The notes: generated by a model not told the origin, from the sequence alone. A stretch of 10,000 nt of DNA from Monoplex corrugatus (GCA_030674185.1 CM060306.1:2353410-2363409), one strand, 5' to 3'. Positions 1-7,830 are shown, counted from the stretch's first letter. Made by a program: numbers and translations.

Positions 1-228
1 TCTATATACCCTTTCAATATCCACTTCTAACATATTCTACAAATATACCATTATTTTCATATTATTAGCTACTCTTAAATTATCGGCAAACAAAGCAAAA
101 TAAAGCAAATGAAAACAGCTCTTTACAAAACAGAGTCTATAATAAAGCGGCTACTTTTGGAGTTAACGTGATATAGCCCACATCAGTCAAAAGAGATTAA
201 ATTAATCCCAGTATGATATTGTCTAGCA
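1..228. other. AT-rich non-coding stretch, possible LINE 3' UTR
   Basis: No open frame of note on either strand. On the minus strand this segment lies directly downstream of the stop codon of the LINE remnant at 229-561, so it may be that element's 3' untranslated region. I see no clear poly-A tail, terminal microsatellite or target-site duplication marking an element end, so the boundary is not established. Confidence 0.35.
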
Positions 229-561
229 CTATTGTCGGGCTTGTAAGTGTTTATGTCTTATTTTTTGTGCTTCCGCAATGTATAGTGCCACTGATTTGAT
301 TATGACTTCGTCATCAGATGACAAAATAGATACAACATCTTGTCTTTTGGCCATGTCGGATTCAAAAACTTTGCATTTTCCACGTATTGTGTCAAAAATT
401 TGGCATTGGAATAAAAAGTGTTTTTCATTATCGACATTGTTTCCACATAAGGGGCAAGGATATACTGTGGACGTCCCAGGTTGAAACCAATTTTTATTTG
501 CATTGAAACCAAGTGTTCTTAATCTAAATCTTGCGTAATTAGTTCTTTGCCATTTATCCGT
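229..561 (-). mobile_element. LINE (non-LTR retrotransposon) ORF2 C-terminal fragment
   Basis: On the minus strand 110 residues read from the TDKWQ start of the fragment to a stop at 229-231. The fragment has the layout usual for the C-terminal end of non-LTR retrotransposon ORF2 proteins. A basic RFRLRTLGFNANKN stretch (residues 11-24) is followed by a zinc-binding motif with C36, C39, H48 and C53 (CX2CX8HX4C) in CPLCGNNVDNEKHFLFQC. A helical, charged tail follows. In these elements the region follows the reverse transcriptase domain and is thought to bind nucleic acid. The reverse transcriptase and endonuclease domains are absent. Upstream, the frame runs straight into a (GA)n microsatellite and reads as Ser-Leu repeats, which is not original coding sequence. 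This is therefore a 5'-truncated, dead copy. I cannot assign the clade from this fragment. Confidence 0.75.
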
Positions 562-562
562 A

Positions 563-924
563 AGAGAGAGAGAGAGAGCGAGATTGAGAGAGAGAGCGAG
601 AGAGAGAGAGAGGGAGAGAGAGAGATTGAGAGAGAGAGCAAGTGAGATTGAGAGAGAGAGAGAGAGTAAGCGAGATTGAAAGAGCGAGAGAGAGAGAGGG
701 AGAGAGGGAGAGAGATATATATATATATATAGAGAGAGCGAGATTGAGAGAGAGCAAGCGAGATTGAGAGAGAGAGAGAGAGAGAGAGAACGAGATTGAG
801 AGCAAGCGAGAGAGAGAGAGAGAGAGAGCGAGATTGAGAGAGAGAGAGATTGAGAGAGATTGAGAGAGAGATAGAGCAAGTGAGATTGAGAGAGAGAGAG
901 AGCGAGCGAGATTGAGAGAGAGAG

Positions 925-970
<46 letters not shown>
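563..970. repeat. (GA)n microsatellite with GATT, GC and TA interruptions
   Basis: About 400 bp of almost pure purine on the + strand. The core is AG repeated, broken periodically by GAGATTGAG, GCAAGCGAG and GCAAGTGAG variants, with an (AT)n insert near 714-731. The recurring interruptions give a loose higher-order repeat. All frames read as Ser-Leu or Arg-Glu low complexity, so the long open frames here are artefacts of a dinucleotide repeat that contains no stop codons. A purine-only strand of this length is a candidate for triplex (H-DNA) formation. Confidence 0.95.
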
Positions 971-971
<1 letters not shown>

Positions 972-1127
972 AAAGTATTTAAACACGTTGGAAGCATCAC
1001 TACTAGTACTGTTATTAATTCTGTGATCAGTATAAAGGTTTATTTCACGAAAAATAGATTTAATGAAATACAAAAGAGTAAATACAATTAACGACATGAA
1101 AATCATAATCATAATCATTAGTCATTT

Positions 1128-1146
1128 ACACACGCACTCACACACA

Positions 1147-1193
<47 letters not shown>

Positions 1194-1298
1194 GCACACA
1201 CACACGCACACACACACACACACAACAGACACACACACACAAACAGAGAGACAGACAGACAGACAGACAGAGACAGAGAGACAAAGAGAGAGATATAT
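1128..1298. repeat. Compound (CA)n-(CAGA)n-(GA)n microsatellite
   Basis: CA repeats (about 1128-1240) with single C-to-G and T changes pass into CAGA tetramers (about 1240-1272) and then GAGA. The adjoining motifs differ by single substitutions, as expected when one microsatellite grows out of another. Open frames across it (poly His-Thr or Cys-Val) are low-complexity artefacts. Confidence 0.95.
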
Positions 1299-1783
1299 GA
1301 CCGGATCTGTCTAATAGTCAGTGTGTAATATTCTGACAGCAGCATTAAGTCTTTTCCTCCGTTTGATCCTGGCATTCTTGTAAAGAGCACAGAGTGAATA
1401 CCTCACCCCACCTTGACCCCTAATCAACTGGTCCAGGTATGTGGGTGAATTAGTGGTGAGAGGATCCACTCGGCAGGTATGTATGGGCGGGTCAGGGTAA
1501 GGCAGCAAATGGCTCAGTCAGTTCCATTAGTTACTATCAGCAAAGTGCTTACCTCAAGTTATTCCAGCTAAGGGTTGCTGCTCAGAGACCTGGGTGTGGT
1601 CCCCACTGTGGCCTTTCAAGAGGTTCTTGGTACTAAAGAAAGTACATCAACTCCTTGGCCATTGCTGGAACTGATATATTACAAAACCAAAACAAGTGTG
1701 ACTGCCCACGTTGAAACAAACGGGAACCAGAAAAACACGAACATAGAATCAGAATGTGTATTTAATACAACAAGACATGACAG
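1299..1783. other. Unique sequence without a recognisable gene
   Basis: Mixed-composition sequence. The longest open frames are under 90 codons, overlap on both strands and show no domain, signal or compositional pattern I recognise. There is no obvious tandem repeat. It may contain decayed transposon sequence, since its right end leads into the hairpin motif at 1784-1822. Confidence 0.5.
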
Positions 1784-1822
1784 GCGCAAATTTTCGGCCA
1801 GCTGGCCTTTGTCAAGCGTAAA
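1784..1822 (-). other. Hammerhead-ribozyme-like hairpin, copy 1
   Basis: On the minus strand the segment reads CGC, then TTGACAAA, a GGCC-AGCT-GGCC hairpin, then GAAAATTT and GCG. The order (TTGACAA)-(stem)-(GAAA) resembles the hammerhead core CUGANGA-stem II-GAAA, a motif known from Penelope-like elements and retrozymes of invertebrates. Two core positions differ from the active consensus (C3 to U and G8 to A), so activity is doubtful. The flanking CGC and GCG can pair. A related copy lies at 9002-9041 in the same orientation. It could instead be a structured end of a mobile element that is not a ribozyme. Confidence 0.4.
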
Positions 1823-1940
1823 CTTATGATAACAATCGAACAAACACCAAATACAAAATTAGGAGAAAAAGACTGAAACTTCCCTGCTGCTTTGTCCAGT
1901 GTGAGAAAAGGACTAAAAACAAAAACAAACAAACAAAAAC

Positions 1941-2627
1941 TTACATTTATATGATGCCAACGTAACTCTTTATTTATGTAAGTTCAGTGTGACCTTACAT
2001 TTATGTGAGGCCAACATAACTCTCCATTTGTGTAGGTTCAGTGTGACTTTCTATTTATGTAGGTTCAGTGTGACCTTACATTTATGTGATGCCAACGTAA
2101 CTCTATTTATGTAGGTTCAGTGTGACCTTACATTTATGTGATGCCAACGTAACTCTATTTATGTAGGTTCAGTGTGACCTTACATTTATGTGATCCAACG
2201 TAACTCTATTTATGTAGGTTCAGGTTGACCTTACATTTATGTGATGCCAACGTAACTCTCCATGCATGTAGGTTCAGTGTGAATTTCCATTTATGTGAGG
2301 TCACTGTAACTCCCCATTTATGTAGGTTCAGTGTGAATTTCCATTTATGTGAGGTCACTGTAACTCTCTATTTATGTAAGTTCAGTGTAACCTTACATTT
2401 ATGTGAGATCATTGTAACTCTCCATTTATGTAGGTTCAGTTTGACCTTACATTTACGTGAGACAAACGTAACTCTCTATTTATGTAGGTTAGTGTGACCT
2501 ATTTATGAGGCCAACATAACTCTCCATTTATGTAGGTTAGTGTGACCTTCTATTTATGAAGCCAACATAACTCTCCATTTGTGTAGGTTCAGTTTGACCT
2601 TACATTTATGTGAGGTCAACGTGACCT
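1941..2627. repeat. 52-54 bp minisatellite made of ~27-bp half-units
   Basis: The typical full unit runs from one GTGACCTTACATTTATG to the next. Starts near 2070, 2122 and 2174 give a 52-bp period, and right-hand units are about 54 bp. Each unit is a diverged dimer: half A (TTACATTTATGTGATGCCAACGTAA) and half B (CTATTTATGTAGGTTCAGTGTGAC) align over a shared ATTTATGT core, quoted here only for orientation by their ends. Units are only moderately alike, with small deletions near 2500-2560, so the array is older than the 114-bp array to its right. In the 54-bp part the half-unit is 27 bp, so a frame stays open (2225-2497) and reads as 9-residue repeats with HLC or YLC. I regard this as incidental. 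Confidence 0.93.
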
Positions 2628-2826
2628 GCCAAAAAAAGCCCGGCTCATTGCAGATTAGGATTTCTTCTGTACTGATATCAAGACTGCCCGTCTTTGAGAT
2701 CCACTCAATGAAATTACTTCAGGAATGTGGAAAAATAATTGCTGAGCTATCATGTTTAACAGAGTCATGATTAAATCAATCGTGTTCTGTGTTGGGGTGG
2801 ATGGGGAAGGAGGAGGAGGGGGTGGG
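2628..2826. other. Unique spacer ending in a G/A-rich stretch
   Basis: A short spacer between two minisatellites, with no recognised gene. Its last 30 bases (2796-2826) are GGGG, GGA and GGAGG clusters, purine-rich on the + strand, and lead into the first 114-bp unit. Confidence 0.5.
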
Positions 2827-3872
2827 GAAGACAGAGCCAAATAGTGAAGTAAAGTAAATAAAACTGTGGCCAGCTAAAGGGCCTAACCCTTGACCTCCGT
2901 GACCTACGTGTGTTGTCAACGGAACGCTCTGACCAAAAGGGAAGACAGAGCCAAATAGTGAAGTAAAGTAAATAAAACTGTGGCCAGCTAAAGGGCCTAA
3001 CCCTTGACCTCCGTGACCTCCGTGTGTTGTCAACGGAACGCTCTGACCAAAAGGGAAGACAGAGCCAAATAGTGAAGTAAAGTAAATAAAACTGTGGCCA
3101 GCTAAAGGGCCTAACCCTTGACCTCCGTGACCTCCGTGACCTCCGTGACCTCCGTGTGTTGTCAACGGAACGCTCTGACCAAAAGGGAAGACAGAGCCAA
3201 ATAGTGAAGTAAAGTAAATAAAACTGTGGCCAGCTAAAGGGCCTAACCCTTGACCTCCGTGACCTCCGTGACCTCCGTGTGTTGTCAACGGAACGCTCTG
3301 ACCAAAAGGGAAGACAGAGCCAAATAGTGAAGTAAAGTAAATAAAACTGTGGCCAGCTAAAGGGCCTAACCCTTGACCTCCGTGACCTCCGTGTGTTGTC
3401 AACGGAACGCTCTGACCAAAAGGGAAGACAGAGCCAAATAGTGAAGTAAAGTAAATAAAACTGTGGCCAGCTAAAGGGCCTAACCCTTGACCTCCGTGAC
3501 CTCCGTGTGTTGTCAACGGAACGCTCTGACCAAAAGGGAAGACAGAGCCAAATAGTGAAGTAAAGTAAATAAAACTGTGGCCAGCTAAAGGGCCTAACCC
3601 TTGACCTCCGTGACCTCCGTGTGTTGTCAACGGAACGCTCTGACCAAAAGGGAAGACAGAGCCAAATAGTGAAGTAAAGTAAATAAAACTGTGGCCAGCT
3701 AAAGGGCCTAACCCTTGACCTCCGTGACCTCCGTGTGTTGTCAACGGAACGCTCTGACCAAAAGGGAAGACAGAGCCAAATAGTGAAGTAAAGTAAATAA
3801 AACTGTGGCCAGCTAAAGGGCCTAACCATTGACCTCCGTGACCTCCGTGTTGTCAACGGAACGCTCTGACCA
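2827..3872. repeat. 114-bp VNTR, nine units, with nested 9-bp repeat
   Basis: Units start at 2827, 2941, 3055, 3187, 3310, 3424, 3538, 3652 and 3766. Spacing is 114 bp, except 132 for unit 3 and 123 for unit 4, because of extra copies of a nested 9-mer TGACCTCCG. The 9-mer counts are 2, 2, 4, 3, 2, 2, 2, 2, 2 (unit 1 has one variant, TGACCTACG). Internal units are nearly identical, indicating recent amplification or strong homogenisation. The last unit differs (CCATTGACC, and one GT fewer before TTGTCAAC) and continues into tRNA-like sequence. Both 114 and 9 are multiples of three, so two minus-strand frames stay open across the array (3919-2771 and 3744-2776). I read these as repeat artefacts. 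Confidence 0.97.
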
Positions 3873-3886
3873 ACTGAGCCAATGAG
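3812..3886 (-). mobile_element. tRNA-like SINE head (source of the 114-bp VNTR)
   Basis: On the minus strand the terminal VNTR unit reads as a degraded tRNA. The D arm is GCTC-AGTTGGTCA-GAGC (3879-3863), with four paired bases and an A box TGGCTCAGTTGGTC. The anticodon arm is TCCGT-TGACAAC-ACGGA (3860-3844), a 5-bp stem with a 7-nt loop in which the usual U33 is G. A variable-loop-like GGTC follows, then the nested 9-mer duplication, then a weak B box GGTTAGGCCCT (3827-3817). The acceptor stem does not close and the T arm is poor, so this is not a functional tRNA gene. A polymerase III-type head of a tRNA-derived SINE is the best fit; a plain tRNA pseudogene is the alternative. Confidence 0.6.
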
Positions 3887-3950
3887 GACACAAATAATAA
3901 AGCTATGGTAAAGATACATCCCGAATCAGCAGAGACAATCTGGCTAACAT

Positions 3951-4043
3951 CTGTCTCTGTCTCTGTCTATGCCTCTCTCTGTCTCTCTGTCTCTGTCTCT
4001 CTGTCTGTCTGTCTCTCTGTCTCTGTCTGTCTGTATCTCTGTC

Positions 4044-4078
<35 letters not shown>

Positions 4079-4258
4079 GTCTCTATCTGTCTCTCTCTCT
4101 CTATCTGTCTCTATCTCTATCTGTCTCTGTGTCTCTGTCTCTATCTGTTTCTTTCTGTCTCTATCCGTCTGTCTGCCTCTGTCTCTGTCTCTGTCTCTGT
4201 CTGTATCTCTGTCTGTCTCTATTTCTGCTCTCTCTTTCTGTCTGTCTCTCTCTCTGGC

Positions 4259-4299
<41 letters not shown>

Positions 4300-4306
4300 T
4301 TCTCTT
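3951..4306. repeat. (CTGT)n/(CT)n microsatellite
   Basis: About 350 bp of pyrimidine-rich repeat on the + strand, mixing CTGT tetramers with CTCT and CTAT. It reads as Ser-Leu-Val-Cys or Asp-Arg-Glu-Thr in every frame with no real protein. It ends in a pure CT run and then TTGCACACACATAC. Confidence 0.95.
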
Positions 4307-4373
4307 GCACACACATACTATTTATACACACAGAGCTCTGGTCCACATGAGTAATCGCTCTTTTAAAAATATT

Positions 4374-4397
4374 GGGGGGGGGGGGGCGGGGGAGGGA
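4374..4397 (+). repeat. G-run cluster
   Basis: Thirteen consecutive G (4374-4386), then C, five G, A and three G. Several guanine runs close together on one strand could form a G-quadruplex. The homopolymer length may also be uncertain because of sequencing or assembly slippage. Confidence 0.8.
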
Positions 4398-4545
4398 ACC
4401 ACGAGTTACCTAACTGTGTTCTGGTGTAACTGGTGTTCCAGGTGAGTTGTGAAGTTATGTTGGTCTAATGTGTGTATACATGGGTTTGTGTTTTGTGATG
4501 GTCATAATGGTGATATTCATTAGGGTGGGGTGCTCTGTGTTCGTG

Positions 4546-4908
4546 GTGTGTGTGTGTGTGTGTGTGTGTTGTGTTGTGTGTGTGGTGTGTGTTGTGTGTG
4601 TGTGTATGTGTGTGTGTGTGTGTGTAGTGTGTGTGTGTGTGTGTAGTGTGTGTGTAGTGTGTGTGTGTGTGTGTATGTGTGTGTGTGTATGTGTTGTATG
4701 TGTGTGTGTGTGTATGTGTGTGTATGTGTGTATGTGTGTGTGTGTGTATGTGTGTGTATGTGTGTTGTGTGTGTGTATGTGTGTGTGTGTGTGCGTGTGT
4801 GTGTGTGTGTGTGTATGTGTGTGTGGAGGCAGAGAGAGAGACAGACAGACAGACAAGCAGACAGACAGACAGGCAGACAGACAGAGACACAGAGAAACAG
4901 ACAGACAG
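4546..4908. repeat. Compound (GT)n-(CAGA)n microsatellite
   Basis: GT repeats (4546-4826) are interrupted irregularly by TA and by GTTGTG or TAGTG units. They then switch to GAGA and ACAG tetramers (about 4829-4908). The Cys-Val and His-Thr open frames on both strands are low-complexity artefacts. Confidence 0.95.
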
Positions 4909-5073
4909 TTGACGGGAGGGACAGGTGTACCACTTTTATAACTAAAGTATGTAGGCATCTGTAGGGATTAATTGTTATTCTCCCTCAGCTTATTGGCTGT
5001 TTTTCTCCAGCTGTGTGTTGAAGTTTGTTTGTGACACTGTCCCTCACCTGTAGAACCGTGTTGGGTAGACACA

Positions 5074-5636
5074 GGCAGTCAAAGGGTGAACGACACAGCT
5101 GATAAAGAACAGTGAACAGAGGCAGTCAAAGGGTGAACGACACAGCTGACAAAGCACAATGAACAGAGACAGTCAAAGGGTGAACGACACAGCTGACAAA
5201 GCACAGTGAACAGAGGCAGTCAAAGAGTGAACGACACAGCTGACAAAGCACAGTGAACAGAGACAGTCAAAGGGTGAACGACACAGCTGACAAAGCACAA
5301 TGAACAGAGGCAGTCAAAGGGTGAACCACACAGCTGACAAAGCACAGTGAACAGAGGCAGTCAAAGGGTGAACGACACAGCTGACAAAGCACAGTGAACA
5401 GAGGCAGTCAAAGGGTGAACGACACAGCTGACGAAGCACAATGAACAGTGACAGTCAAAGGGTGAACGACACAGCTGACAAAGCACAGTGAACAGAGGCA
5501 GTCAAAGGGTGAACGACACAGTTTACAGAGCACAGTGAACAGAGGCAGTCAAAGGGTGAACGTCACAGCTTACAGAGCACAGTGAACAGAGGCAGTCAAA
5601 GAGTGAACGACACAGCTGACAAAGCACAGTGAACAG
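5074..5636. repeat. 47-bp minisatellite, 12 units
   Basis: Units begin with GGCAGTCAAAGGGTGAACG (or GACAGTC) at 5074, 5121, 5168, 5215, 5262, 5309, 5356, 5403, 5450, 5497, 5544 and 5591, exactly 47 bp apart with no indels. Differences are scattered single substitutions, such as GGG/GAG after CAAA, GACAAAG/TACAGAG, and GAGG/GAGA before CAGTC. Some variants are shared by neighbouring units, as expected from unequal exchange. There is no coding potential and there are no unique spacers, so this is not a CRISPR array. Confidence 0.97.
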
Positions 5637-5799
5637 TGTGGCTACTAACAGCTTTCCATTTGGTGTTGTTTATGCAAACAGAAATCTCAGACATTTTATG
5701 GACAGTGGTCACACCACCACATCAGGGATTTCAGCTCGTGCACTTGGCTTATAGTGATGGAGAATGGAGAATGACACAGGGGTTGGGATAAGGGTCAGT
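5637..5799. other. Unique spacer between two minisatellites
   Basis: A 160-bp stretch without recognisable gene, repeat or structured RNA. Its right end contains GGTCAGTG just before the first 95-bp unit, perhaps the seed of that array. Confidence 0.4.
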
Positions 5800-6822
5800 G
5801 GTCAGTGTTTGGTGGTGTGCATTGACCTGTTGTCAGAAATTGTTATTTGTGTTTTGAGTCAACATATGGATTATGGTGGGGGGGGGGGGGGGTATGGTCA
5901 GTGTTTATGGTGTCCATTGACCTGTTGTCAGAAATTATTTGTTTTGAGTCAACATAAGGATTATGATTGTGGGGGGGGGGGGGGTATGGTCAGTGTTTAT
6001 GGTGTCCATTGACCTGTGGTCAGAAATTGTTATTTGTGTTTTGAGTCAACATATGGATTATGACTGGGGGGGGGGGGGGGGTATGGTCATTGTTTAGTGG
6101 TGTCCATTGACCTGTGGTCAGCCATGGCTGTCTGTGTTTTGAGTCAACATATGGATTATGACTGGGGGGGGGGGGGTTATGGTCAGTGTTTAGTGGTGTC
6201 CATTGACCTGTGGTCAGCCATGGCTGTCTGTGTTTTGAGTCAACATGTGGATTATGATTGGGGGGTGGGGGCTATGGTCAGTGTTTAGTGGTGTCCATTG
6301 ACCTGTGGTCAGCCATGGCTGTCTGTGTTTTGAGTCAACATGTGGATTATGATTGGGGGGTGGGGGCTATGGTCAGTGTTTAGTGGTGTCCATTGACCTG
6401 TGGTCAGCCATGGCTGTCTGTGTTTTGAGTCAACATGTGGATTATGATTGGGGGGTGGGGGCTATGGTCAGTGTTTAGTGGTGTCCATTGACCTGTGGTC
6501 AGCCATGGCTGTCTGTGTTTTGAGTCAACATGTGGATTATGATTGGGGGGTGGGGGCTATGGTCAGTGTTTAGTGGTGTCCATTGACCTGTGGTCAGCCA
6601 TGGCTGTCTGTGTTTTGAGTCAACATGTGGATTATGATTGGGGGGTGGGGGCTATGGTCAATGTTTAGTGGTGTCCATTGACCTGTGGTCAGCCATGGCT
6701 GTCTGTGTTTTGAGTCAACATGTGGATTATGATTGGGGGGTGGGGGCTATGGTCAATGTTTAGTGGTGTCCATTGACCTGTGGTCAGCCATGGCTGTCTG
6801 TGTTTTGAGTCAACATGTGGAT
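5800..6822. repeat. 95-bp G-run minisatellite, 11 units
   Basis: Units start with GGTCAGTGTT near 5800, 5896, 5988, 6085, 6181, 6276, 6371, 6466, 6561, 6656 and 6751; the last is truncated at about 6822. Left-hand units carry long pure G tracts (about 12-16 G) and vary in length (92-97 bp). Units from 6181 on are exactly 95 bp, with the tract fixed as GGGGGGTGGGGG from the unit that ends at 6275. Left units also have GTCAGAAATTGTTATTTG where right units have GTCAGCCATGGCTGTCTG. There is thus a diverged left end and a homogenised right end. Each unit holds one TGAGTCA heptamer. Confidence 0.96.
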
Positions 6823-6895
6823 GAGGCATCATTCATTTTTTGTAGTCTATACAGACGGTTCAAAATAGCATCAAATGTTTTGTAGTTAAAAGGTT

Positions 6896-6906
6896 TGTGT
6901 GCATGT

Positions 6907-6963
<57 letters not shown>

Positions 6964-7077
6964 GTGTGTGTGTTTGTCTGTCTGTCTGTATCTGTGCTGT
7001 GTGTGTGTGTGTGTGTGTTTATCTGTCTGTCTGTCTGTCTGTCTGTATCTGTGCTGCATGTGTGTGTGTGTGTGTGC
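6896..7077. repeat. (GT)n/(CTGT)n microsatellite
   Basis: GT repeats (6896-6973) alternate with CTGT tetramers and TATCTGTGCTG in two similar blocks (6974-6996 and 7018-7056). The block of GT, CTGTCTGTCTGTATCTGTGCTG and GT occurs twice, so a segment of about 65 bp has probably been duplicated inside the tract. Confidence 0.93.
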
Positions 7078-7078
7078 T

Positions 7079-7131
7079 GCACGCGCGCGCGTTGTATGTT
7101 TGAGTGCGTGTGTGTGTGAAGGGGGGGGGGG
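7079..7131. repeat. Alternating CG tract and 11-G homopolymer
   Basis: GCACGCGCGCGCGT (7079-7092) is 14 bases of strict purine-pyrimidine alternation beside the GT tract, a favourable sequence for left-handed Z-DNA. A run of 11 G occupies 7121-7131. Confidence 0.7.
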
Positions 7132-7453
7132 AGAGAAGTTCGTTATCGACTTCTAAAACAGAAATTGCTGACTATTGATGGACAAATAATCTCCACGAAC
7201 GGAAAATGGGTTGCATTAAACAATTTTGGGTGTGCACTTTAAAACCGTTTCCACGAATATTGGCATTTCCATAATGTTTGTGCAGGCCATCATGGCATGG
7301 ATTAAAGGCAATTTGGCTTCCCAAATAGGGGAGGGAACTGATGAGAGGCCAATAGTGCTTTTGTGAGTGCAGTGCTGACCTGTGACCCCTGTAACTGTTG
7401 ACCCTGATTTGGAGGGTTATGACAGTGCTGCCCTCTGTTGGTGGACAACGTTG
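7132..7453. other. Unique sequence without a recognisable gene
   Basis: No domain or repeat recognised. A minus-strand frame of 112 codons spans 7510-7172, but it reads through the antisense of the SINE head at its start and shows no pattern I recognise, so I do not annotate it as a gene. Confidence 0.5.
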
Positions 7454-7522
7454 GCCGGTTGCCTCTTTTGGCAGAGTGGTGGACTCAAGGTGTAACCACC
7501 TCAAGTTCAATCCTAGCCGGCA
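7454..7522 (+). mobile_element. tRNA-like SINE head (polymerase III A and B boxes)
   Basis: A 7-bp acceptor-like stem can form between GCCGGTT (7454-7460) and AGCCGGC (7515-7521) with one G-T pair. Between them lie an A-box match TGGCAGAGTGGT (7469-7480) and a B-box match AGTTCAATCC (7504-7513, consensus GGTTCGANTCC). The A-to-B distance of about 35 bp is normal for tRNA genes and tRNA-derived SINEs. The internal arms are imperfect, so this is a SINE head or tRNA pseudogene rather than a working tRNA. It is in the same orientation as the SINE 3' domain at 8171-8300 and may be its 5' end, separated by microsatellite expansion. Confidence 0.6.
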
Positions 7523-7567
7523 ACATCAAACACTGACCTGTTGGCTGCCCGTCTTCATGTTTCCATA

Positions 7568-7681
7568 TCTCCCTCCCTCACCCCCTCTCTCTCTGTCTGT
7601 CTGTCTCTTTTTCTCTATCTCTGTCTCTCTCCTGCCTCCCCCCGTTTTGTGTGTGTGTGTCACTCTCTCTCTCCCTCTTCT

Positions 7682-7717
<36 letters not shown>

Positions 7718-7748
7718 TCTCTCTCTTATCTTTCTGTTTCTTCGTCTC
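7568..7748. repeat. (CT)n-rich pyrimidine microsatellite
   Basis: CT and CTGT repeats with CCC interruptions and a short GTGTGTGTGT insert near 7650. It starts about 45 bp after the SINE head. A short unique interruption (7749-7830) separates it from the CTGT tract that follows. Confidence 0.93.
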
Positions 7749-7830
7749 CCATAGCTTTCAGCCCGATTTATAATGATTATTTTCCATTAAGTGCTTAGGC
7801 CGCCACTTCATTCTCACACACACTTTTTGT

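Noticed and set aside
563..1118. Long minus-strand Ser-Leu-rich open frames
   Set aside because: They are translations of a GA/CT dinucleotide repeat, which has no stop codons in any frame. There is no non-repetitive domain apart from the LINE remnant.
1575..1829. Plus-strand open frame of 84 codons
   Set aside because: It has no recognisable motif, and its 3' end runs antisense through the hammerhead-like hairpin, which argues against coding use.
2225..2497. Plus-strand frame with 9-residue Cys-His-containing repeats that could look like a small metal-binding protein
   Set aside because: The periodicity is simply the 27-bp half-unit of the minisatellite. The frame breaks as soon as units change to 52 bp or carry deletions, and there is no conserved Cys-Cys-His-His spacing.
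3812..3886. Functional tRNA gene on the minus strand
   Set aside because: The D and anticodon arms are good, but the acceptor stem does not close, U33 is replaced and the T arm is degraded.
4455..4964. His-Thr-rich and Cys-Val-rich open frames on both strands
   Set aside because: All arise from the GT/CA microsatellite. Several frames on both strands are open at once, as expected for such a repeat.
5074..5636. Regular short repeats resembling a CRISPR array (also 8301-8692 and 9508-10000)
   Set aside because: The whole unit repeats with no unique spacers between repeats, no cas genes are near, and the surroundings are eukaryotic. These are minisatellites.
7172..7510. Minus-strand open frame of 112 codons
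   Set aside because: It starts inside the antisense of the SINE head, shows no recognisable domain or signal, and is within the length expected by chance.
7454..7522. Functional tRNA gene on the plus strand
   Set aside because: The acceptor-like stem and both internal promoter boxes are present, but the D and anticodon arms do not fold to normal sizes and the T stem has mismatches.
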